Positions 6,900-11,293 of a stretch of DNA of 11,293 bases are shown one piece after another. The DNA is from an uncultured Spartobacteria bacterium (GTDB taxonomy: Bacteria; Verrucomicrobiota; Verrucomicrobiia; Chthoniobacterales; UBA6821): NCBI GenBank assembly GCA_903831635.1, contig CAIKYN010000249.1, positions 1 to 11,293 on the forward strand. Direction: 5' to 3'. The position numbers and the translations under genes were made by a program. Positions within the stretch are counted from its first letter, which is position 1; each line of letters opens with the position of its first letter. The notes below the pieces were generated by a model that searched no databases, was not told where the DNA came from, and saw only the letters and a list, made by a program, of their open reading frames with translations.

Positions 6900-8141
6900 A
6901 TGTTCCCTTCACCCGACTCTCCAAAGCTTCTCCCGATCATCATGCCGCAACTTGGCGAGTCGATCGCCGAGGCAACCATCGTGCGTGCAACCTTCGCAGT
7001 GGGCGACCGCGTCGAGGCCGATAAGGACCTTCTTGAAGTGGAGACCAACAAGGCCGTCATGGGAGTCACCGCTCCCTGTGGAGGCATCCTCCGTGAACTG
7101 ACCGCTACTATCGGCGAGAGTTACGCCGTTGGCGCCACGCTCGGCTATCTCGAAATCAGCGAAGAGGACGCGGAGAGGCTGGGACTGAACGACGCACCTC
7201 CCGCTCCGGTGGAAAAGCCAAAGAAGAAAAAGCCTCCCGGCATCTCTGGAGCAGCTGAAGCTGAATCCATCAAGCCTTCGAGGAAATCGGTGGAACCGAC
7301 CGTCAGTGGACTTCCCGTACCTGCTCACGCCGGTGGTGCCAGCTTCCTTTCCCCCCGCATGAAGGCCCGTATGGCCGAACTTGGGCTACATGCCGCCGAT
7401 CTTGCCGGTGTCGCCGGCAGTGGTGCCGGTGGGCGTGTGACCATTGATGATTTGGAGAGGTTCCTCCAGGATCTTGAGCGGAATACCATTTCCCCTGCTT
7501 CCTCGATGCGTGTGGCTGTGGCTGATGCCATGCGCCGCAGTTGGACAAGGCCGCTTGCAACCGTTGTCCTGCCAGTCCAACTCGACATCCTCCTTGCCCA
7601 CCGCAAGCTGCAGACAGTGAAGGCCGGGCCGGCGCTCTATGCGCTTCGGGCCCTAGCTATTGCTCTTTCGGAAATGCCCACCGTGGCAGGTCGCCTTATC
7701 GGTGACCGGGTGATTCACCCACGTTCCATTGATATTGGTTTTGCCGTGGAGGCTGAGGATGGTGTGCTTGTCCCGGTTATCAGGCACGCCGACCAGTCCC
7801 CATTGGCGGATCTGGTCGAACGCTATAACCGCCTTGTCGATCTCGCCCGCGCCCGACGCCTGCCTGGGTCCGATACGGGAGGTTCCATCGCGACGATCAC
7901 TAACTACGGTGTCTTCGGCCTGACGATGGCGACCCCAATACCTCTGCCGGAGCAGAGCATCCTGCTTGGAATGGGGGCTGGCCGAATCACTCCACTCTGG
8001 GATCAGGAGAAGAAGGCATTTGTTCCCGTGACGGAAGCTCAGTTTACTCTCAGTTTCGATCATAGGGTTCTTGATGGTGGTGCGGCGGGAAGGCTTCTTC
8101 AGCGCGTCTCGAATCTCCTCGGTACGCCCGAAGAGTTGTAG
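6900..8141 (+). CDS. Dihydrolipoamide acyltransferase, E2 core of the 2-oxoacid dehydrogenase complex
   Basis: This 413-residue protein forms the core of the complex and transfers the acyl group from the lipoyl arm to CoA. Domain order: one lipoyl domain (about 11-88) starting IIMPQLGESIAEA with the lipoylated lysine in VETNKAVM (K51); a Lys/Pro-rich flexible linker (100-145); a peripheral-subunit (E3/E1) binding domain (149-190, SFLSPRMKARMAELG to GRVTIDDLERFL); and a catalytic domain (about 200-413). That last domain has DIGFAVEAEDGVLVPVI, ITNYGVFGLTMATPI-PEQSILLGMGA and the active-site DHRVLDGG (387-394, H388 and D392). Everything needed for activity is present. It starts 39 bases after E1 beta; the leader is strikingly C-rich and has no Shine-Dalgarno motif. 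A later ATG at residue 15 would delete the first lipoyl strand, so 6900 is preferred. No E3 gene follows; a shared lipoamide dehydrogenase must be encoded elsewhere. Confidence 0.94.
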   Translation: MFPSPDSPKLLPIIMPQLGESIAEATIVRATFAVGDRVEADKDLLEVETNKAVMGVTAPCGGILRELTATIGESYAVGATLGYLEISEEDAERLGLNDAPPAPVEKPKKKKPPGISGAAEAESIKPSRKSVEPTVSGLPVPAHAGGASFLSPRMKARMAELGLHAADLAGVAGSGAGGRVTIDDLERFLQDLERNTISPASSMRVAVADAMRRSWTRPLATVVLPVQLDILLAHRKLQTVKAGPALYALRALAIALSEMPTVAGRLIGDRVIHPRSIDIGFAVEAEDGVLVPVIRHADQSPLADLVERYNRLVDLARARRLPGSDTGGSIATITNYGVFGLTMATPIPLPEQSILLGMGAGRITPLWDQEKKAFVPVTEAQFTLSFDHRVLDGGAAGRLLQRVSNLLGTPEEL

Positions 8142-8177
8142 GCGCCTACGGATCCTCAGTCTCTTGGGACTCAATTC

Positions 8178-8197
8178 CCCTCTTTATAAAAAGAGGG
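8178..8197. terminator. Perfect hairpin after the E2 gene; possible terminator
   Basis: CCCTCTTT (8178-8185), loop ATAA, AAAGAGGG (8190-8197) form a perfect 8-base stem 36 bases beyond the E2 stop. No T-run follows on the plus strand (the next bases are ACTCGAG then an A-tract), so it is not a textbook intrinsic terminator, though position and symmetry fit an operon end or an mRNA 3' stabiliser. GGGACTC flanks it as a direct repeat (8166-8172 and 8195-8201). TATAAA inside the stem-loop (8185-8190) with TTGGGA (8164-8169) is a poor promoter candidate because the 15-base spacing is short. Confidence 0.4.
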
Positions 8198-8249
8198 ACT
8201 CGAGTAAAAAATCGGCAACTTTGGTGAAGTCGCGGTGTTCTCTCCGATG

Positions 8250-9011
8250 ATGAAATTACAACTCTTCCTCTCTCTCCTGCTTGGTTGCTTCTCCCTGGCC
8301 TTGAGAGCCCAGGATACCAATCCCTCGGCCCAAACTCCTCCCCTGCCTCCCCCCGCACCAGCTCCACCATCTGCTGCACCCGGACTACATGGTGAGCGTG
8401 GTCCGATGGCTAATCTCAGCGAGGCGGAACGAGCTCAGGTGAAAGCTGCTCATGACAAGGCGATCCAGCAGAATCCGGCACTGGATCAGAAAATGAAGGC
8501 GGCCCATCAGGCGATGGAAGAGGCAAAAAAAGCGATGCACGATGCGATGGTCGCTGTCGACCCGACCGTCGAGCCGATCCTTGCCAAAATGATGCCTCCA
8601 AAATGGTCAGGCAAACACGATGGCGCTCCAGCCAACCAAGTTACTCAGAATGGATCCTCTCCTTCTGGAACCAATGCCAGTCCGGGTATCCGCCCTTGGC
8701 AGCAACCAGGTCATCACGAACCGGCAGGAATGGCGAACCTTACGGAGAGCGAGCGCCAGCAACTCAAGTCACTCCATGAGCAGGTAAAGAATGATCCGGC
8801 TGTCCTTGCTGCCAAGGAGGCAAAGCAGAATGCCACGACCCCTGAGGCCAGACATGCTGCGGAAGAATCCCTCCAGCAGGCCATGCATGGTGCCATGATG
8901 AAGGCAAATCCTTCCATTGAGCCTATCCTCACGAAACTTCATCCCATGGGGAACGGAGGAGGGGTGGTGCAACCTACGCCTACACCCTCTGCCGCTCCAA
9001 TGGCTCAGTAA
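8250..9011 (+). CDS. Secreted helical protein with two internal repeats, function unknown
   Basis: This 253-residue exported protein has a signal peptide (MKLQLFLSLLLGCFSLALRA, probable cleavage before Q21; LLGC at 10-13 also loosely resembles a lipobox). A Pro/Ala-rich linker (28-48) follows, then two copies of a Met-, Ala-, Lys- and Glu-rich helical unit. Copy one (52-119) starts GPMANLSEAERAQVKAAHD and ends MHDAMVAVDPTVEPILAKM; copy two (160-233) starts AGMANLTESERQQLKSLHE and ends MHGAMMKANPSIEPILTKL. A Gly/Ser/Asn/Pro-rich spacer separates them, and the tail is Pro/Thr-rich. The units recall Spy/CpxP-type LTxxQ periplasmic helical proteins (chaperones or metal-stress proteins), but the match is by look only. 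ATG 8247 directly precedes 8250 in frame; I chose 8250 because the lipoprotein gene at 9336 has the same context around ATGAAA. It is separated from E2 by a hairpin, so it is likely an independent unit. Confidence 0.8.
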   Translation: MKLQLFLSLLLGCFSLALRAQDTNPSAQTPPLPPPAPAPPSAAPGLHGERGPMANLSEAERAQVKAAHDKAIQQNPALDQKMKAAHQAMEEAKKAMHDAMVAVDPTVEPILAKMMPPKWSGKHDGAPANQVTQNGSSPSGTNASPGIRPWQQPGHHEPAGMANLTESERQQLKSLHEQVKNDPAVLAAKEAKQNATTPEARHAAEESLQQAMHGAMMKANPSIEPILTKLHPMGNGGGVVQPTPTPSAAPMAQ

Positions 9012-9048
9012 AAAGAAAGATCCGCGTTACAGGTTTTTCCCGGGCCGG

Positions 9049-9079
9049 GTTTCAAAGAAATCTGGCCTCTCCTTGAAAC
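9049..9079. terminator. Inverted repeats in a convergent spacer, weak terminator candidate
   Basis: The 82-base spacer between the rightward secreted-protein gene and the leftward lipoprotein gene holds GTTTCAA (9049-9055) paired with TTGAAAC (9073-9079). There is also a short CCCG-GGC-CGGG hairpin (9039-9049) with T-runs on both sides. AATCTGG (9059-9065) could alternatively pair with CCAGATT (9089-9095), reaching into the lipoprotein stop. These structures exclude one another. A bidirectional terminator is expected here, but none of the candidates is a clean one. Confidence 0.25.
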
Positions 9080-9093
9080 ACTCCAACCCCAGA

Positions 9094-9336
9094 TTATGCC
9101 TGAGGCTTGATCACCTCTTTCCCGGAAGATCCCTTATGGGTGGCCGTAGGGCTTGTTTTGATCTGCTGAGGTGTGGGCTTCGCCAGACCATGGTGGAGTA
9201 GCCGTGTGTAAGGTCCTTCAACAATCTGAGGGGAATAGAGGTCGCGGCGATTTTCCACCGTGGTGCAACCCGTGAGGGAGAGCACCATCAGAAAAGCAAT
9301 ACCGACAGGGAGTTTGGGGGAAAGAGGAAGTTTCAT
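9094..9336 (-). CDS. Small lipoprotein, function unknown
   Basis: This 80-residue protein has a class II (lipoprotein) signal peptide: basic start MKLPLSPKLP, hydrophobic VGIAFLMVLS, and lipobox LTGC with the lipidated cysteine at residue 24. The mature part is only 57 residues: CTTVENRRDLYSPQIVEGPYTRLLHHG, then a Thr/Lys/Pro-rich tail ending KPQA. TT-V after the cysteine gives no Asp-type inner-membrane retention signal, so outer-membrane sorting is plausible by the +2 rule known from E. coli. The frame is open upstream to 9375, but ATG 9336 gives the signal peptide directly. It is divergent from lgt, whose product would be the first enzyme to modify it. I cannot assign a function; the compact YSPQ-x-VEGPYT-xx-L segment is probably the conserved core. 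Confidence 0.75.
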   Translation of the reverse strand: MKLPLSPKLPVGIAFLMVLSLTGCTTVENRRDLYSPQIVEGPYTRLLHHGLAKPTPQQIKTSPTATHKGSSGKEVIKPQA

Positions 9337-9385
9337 GATCGGAGAGCATAATGGTTGGAGTCGATTCCGTGTCAAAGAAATTGCC

Positions 9386-9408
9386 CCTTACGGACTTCTT
9401 CGTAAGGA
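9386..9408 (+). promoter_or_regulatory. Hairpin covering the lgt ribosome binding site
   Basis: CCTTACG (9386-9392), an 8-base loop GACTTCTT, and CGTAAGG (9401-9407) form a perfect 7-base stem. The right arm contains most of AAGGA (9404-9408), the Shine-Dalgarno sequence nine bases before the lgt ATG at 9418. In mRNA the stem would hide the ribosome binding site and lower or regulate lgt translation. Sequence and spacing are seen directly; a regulatory effect is inference. Confidence 0.5.
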
Positions 9409-9417
9409 TCGTCAGGC

Positions 9418-10371
9418 ATGTTGATGGCTTATTACATTCATGATTTGAGCCCCTTCCTGATTCATCTCGGGGGATTCGGATTACGTTGGTACGGGCTGGC
9501 CTACTTGGCGGGATTTGTCGTCGGCATCGTTCTCTACAGGCGACTCGCCGTGCTTGGATATTCGGATCTGCGGCCCAATCAAGTGAGTGATTTCATCACA
9601 ATGGGGGCCCTCTTTGGGGTACTTCTGGGGGGGCGTCTCGGATACATGCTTTTTTATAATACCGATCAGTTTTTCCACGATCCGCTGATTTTCTTCCGTG
9701 TTTGGGAAGGGGGGATGGCCAGTCATGGAGGCATTCTGGGGCTGACTTTTTACACGATCTGGTACGCTCGCAGGCACCATCTTTCTTTCCGGAATCTTGC
9801 TGACAATCTTGTGGTGGTGGGACCTGTGGGAGTCTTTTTCGGGCGCTGTGCCAACTTCATCAACGGAGAGCTTTATGGCCGCGTGACCGATGCTTTCTGG
9901 GCCGTCCAGTTTCCGAAGGAGATCCTGCTCTACACTCCCGAGCATCTCGACAGATTGCTTGCGAAGACAGCTGCCGTCGACCCGTTGTTTGGCTCTCCCG
10001 ATGCCGTCATCACAGGGGTTGCCGCTTCTCAACCCCTCCGGGAAGTGCTGTCTCTCGAGATCGCGCCTCGCTATCCCTCCCAGCTTGTGGAGGCGGGACT
10101 AGAAGGCCTCTTCCTCTTCGCCCTGCTCTGGGCATTACGCACCCGGTTGCGTCTCCCCAACGGGGTTCTTACGGGTGTCTTCTTTATCGCCTATGCGATG
10201 GTACGAATCCTTGGCGAATGCTTCCGTGAGCCCGATGCCCCAATGACCGGAATGCTGACTCGAGGACAATTCCTCTCTCTTTTCATGATCCTAATCGGGA
10301 TTTTCTTCCTGCTTTGGGCCCGCATGAGGCCATGCTACCCGCGTCGTTTCACGGAGGCCACTCCGTCATGA
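9418..10371 (+). CDS. lgt: Prolipoprotein diacylglyceryl transferase
   Basis: Lgt is an inner-membrane enzyme that moves diacylglycerol from phosphatidylglycerol onto the lipobox cysteine of prolipoproteins, the first step of lipoprotein maturation. This 317-residue protein has about seven hydrophobic segments, an N-terminal GLRWYGLAYLAGF (21-33), GGRLGYMLFY (71-80), WEGGMASHGGILG (96-108, with H103) and the family signature GRCANFINGELYGR (142-155). H103 and R143 fall at the same numbers as the essential residues of E. coli Lgt. The segment between the signature and RYPSQLVEAGLEG (218-230) is an extended extracytoplasmic insertion. The usual HPSQLYE reads YPSQLVE. The C-terminal FREPD and TRGQFLSL motifs are present. 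ATG 9418 lies nine bases after AAGGA; an ATG at 9424 is possible but spaced worse. Its stop overlaps the next start (ATGA). Confidence 0.96.
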   Translation: MLMAYYIHDLSPFLIHLGGFGLRWYGLAYLAGFVVGIVLYRRLAVLGYSDLRPNQVSDFITMGALFGVLLGGRLGYMLFYNTDQFFHDPLIFFRVWEGGMASHGGILGLTFYTIWYARRHHLSFRNLADNLVVVGPVGVFFGRCANFINGELYGRVTDAFWAVQFPKEILLYTPEHLDRLLAKTAAVDPLFGSPDAVITGVAASQPLREVLSLEIAPRYPSQLVEAGLEGLFLFALLWALRTRLRLPNGVLTGVFFIAYAMVRILGECFREPDAPMTGMLTRGQFLSLFMILIGIFFLLWARMRPCYPRRFTEATPS

Positions 10372-11293
10372 TCGAGGTGCATTACGATCGGGGTGTCTAT
10401 CTTCCCGGCTGCGATCACCTTTGGTTGGATCCTCGGGGCACGCGCCCATTTGCATTTATTTCACACGCCCATAGCGACCATACGGGCCATCATCAGAGGA
10501 CGATCCTGACAGATGCCACGGCCCGCTTCATGCGGGCTCGCATGGGATCCAGCGGAAAGGTGCAGCATGTCCTGAAGTATGGTGAGGAACGTGAGTTCGG
10601 ATCCTTTAAGGCAACGCTGCTTCCAGCGGGGCATGTTCTGGGATCGGCGCAAGTCCTGATCGTGCAGGATGGTGATCGCTTACTCTATACGGGTGATTTC
10701 AAGTTGAGACCTGGGCTCTCCAGCGAAGCGGCGCAGTACGTTGAGGCGGATACGCTCATCATGGAGACGACTTTTGGTCTGCCTCATTACAAGTTTCCCC
10801 CAGCTGCAAAAACGATCACCCGTATTCTGGAGTTCTGCCGTTCCACGCTGGCGGAGGGATCAGTCCCGGTGCTTCTCGGATATTCCCTTGGCAAGGCGCA
10901 GGAAATTCTGGCCGCCCTTGAGGGTGCCGAACTCCCCGTGATGCTGCACGGCTCCATCTGGCAGATGACGCAACTCTACGAGGAGTTGGGAGCGGTTTTT
11001 CCTCCCTATGTGCGTTTCGAACCGGAGCAAGTAGCCGGCCATGTCCTGATCTGCCCCCCCATGGCAAAGGGTTCGGCCATGCTGGAAAAGATCACCGAAA
11101 AGCGGATCGCCATGATCACGGGCTGGGGACTCGATGAAGGTGCGATCTATCGTTACGGATGTGACTCGGTCTTTCCTCTCTCCGACCATGCCGACTATGG
11201 CGAACTGATGGAAATGGTCGATCTTGTTAAGCCGAAGCGTGTCTTTACCCTGCATGGGTATGCCGATGAATTTGCCCTGGACCTCAGACGTCG
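10368..11293 (+). CDS. Metallo-beta-lactamase-fold hydrolase, probable beta-CASP-type nuclease, 3' end outside window
   Basis: The first 308 residues are visible and the frame is still open at the window end. The metal-binding motif HAHSDH (33-38) follows FAFIS. A second-site histidine appears in LLPAGHVLGSAQ (H89) and an aspartate in LYTGDF (D110). The later LSDHADY (271-277) and FTLHGYADE (293-301) match the C-terminal histidine motifs of beta-CASP/SNM1-type nucleases. The segment ETTFGLPHY...TRILEFCRSTLAEGSVPVLLGYSLGKAQEIL resembles the beta-CASP insert of exonucleases that accompany ATP-dependent DNA ligases (Ligase-associated family) or of mRNA 3'-end-processing factors. DNA versus RNA substrate is not decided here; a ligase gene just downstream would favour DNA repair. 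The start ATG overlaps the lgt stop (10368-10371), so translation is probably coupled to lgt although the functions look unrelated. Confidence 0.85.
   Translation, partial: MIEVHYDRGVYLPGCDHLWLDPRGTRPFAFISHAHSDHTGHHQRTILTDATARFMRARMGSSGKVQHVLKYGEEREFGSFKATLLPAGHVLGSAQVLIVQDGDRLLYTGDFKLRPGLSSEAAQYVEADTLIMETTFGLPHYKFPPAAKTITRILEFCRSTLAEGSVPVLLGYSLGKAQEILAALEGAELPVMLHGSIWQMTQLYEELGAVFPPYVRFEPEQVAGHVLICPPMAKGSAMLEKITEKRIAMITGWGLDEGAIYRYGCDSVFPLSDHADYGELMEMVDLVKPKRVFTLHGYADEFALDLRR

Noticed and set aside
7653..8174. Leftward open frame opposite the E2 catalytic domain (173 codons)
   Set aside because: Antisense to well-conserved E2 motifs including the active site; no recognisable protein.
9481..10032. 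Leftward open frame inside lgt (183 codons)
   Set aside because: Fully antisense to the Lgt signature region; composition is that of a shadow frame.
10860..11255. Leftward open frame opposite the 3' partial MBL gene (131 codons)
   Set aside because: The plus strand encodes a complete set of MBL/beta-CASP motifs through this stretch, so the antisense frame is a shadow.
1..11293. Insertion sequences, phage genes, CRISPR arrays, tRNA or rRNA genes
   Set aside because: I saw no transposase or integrase motif, no regularly spaced repeats and no tRNA-like cloverleaf; genes fill almost all of the window.

Overview
This is an 11.3 kb stretch of a bacterial chromosome, moderately GC-rich and tightly packed. 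It holds eleven complete genes plus one partial gene at each end. No gap between genes exceeds about 175 bases, and I see no mobile element, CRISPR array, rRNA or tRNA. Several traits suggest a member of the Verrucomicrobiota or another PVC-group lineage: small secreted and tail-anchored proteins that I recognise only as a style, a BCKDH-like two-subunit E1, and start codons that mostly lack a Shine-Dalgarno sequence. That assignment is inference from impression, not a database result.

Left part (1-2864). The 3' two thirds of argD (acetylornithine-type aminotransferase) runs rightward and meets a leftward secreted polysaccharide deacetylase tail to tail, with their stop codons overlapping. 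Behind the deacetylase lies a palindrome-rich spacer, then a leftward LysR-type regulator. The regulator shares a 107-base divergent spacer with the next rightward gene, and that spacer holds a clean 5-5-5 palindrome that could be an operator.

Middle part (2865-8141). All genes run rightward: yggS (PLP homeostasis protein), two consecutive coiled-coil proteins that each end in a single membrane anchor (function unknown), and then a three-gene operon for a 2-oxoacid dehydrogenase complex (E1 alpha, E1 beta, lipoyl-bearing E2). No E3 gene is present here. The complex should convert a 2-oxoacid (pyruvate or a branched-chain oxoacid) to its acyl-CoA.

Right part (8142-11293). A secreted helical protein with an internal duplication is followed by a leftward 80-residue lipoprotein. 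This lipoprotein is divergent from lgt, the enzyme that attaches diacylglycerol to lipoproteins. The stop codon of lgt overlaps the start of a metallo-beta-lactamase-fold (beta-CASP-like) nuclease or hydrolase gene that runs off the window.

Most of the window is ordinary housekeeping metabolism. The parts worth a second look are the tail-anchored coiled-coil pair, the duplicated secreted protein, a hairpin that would mask the only clear ribosome binding site in the window (that of lgt), and a near-identical start context shared by the two small exported-protein genes. I found no convincing new multi-gene system.
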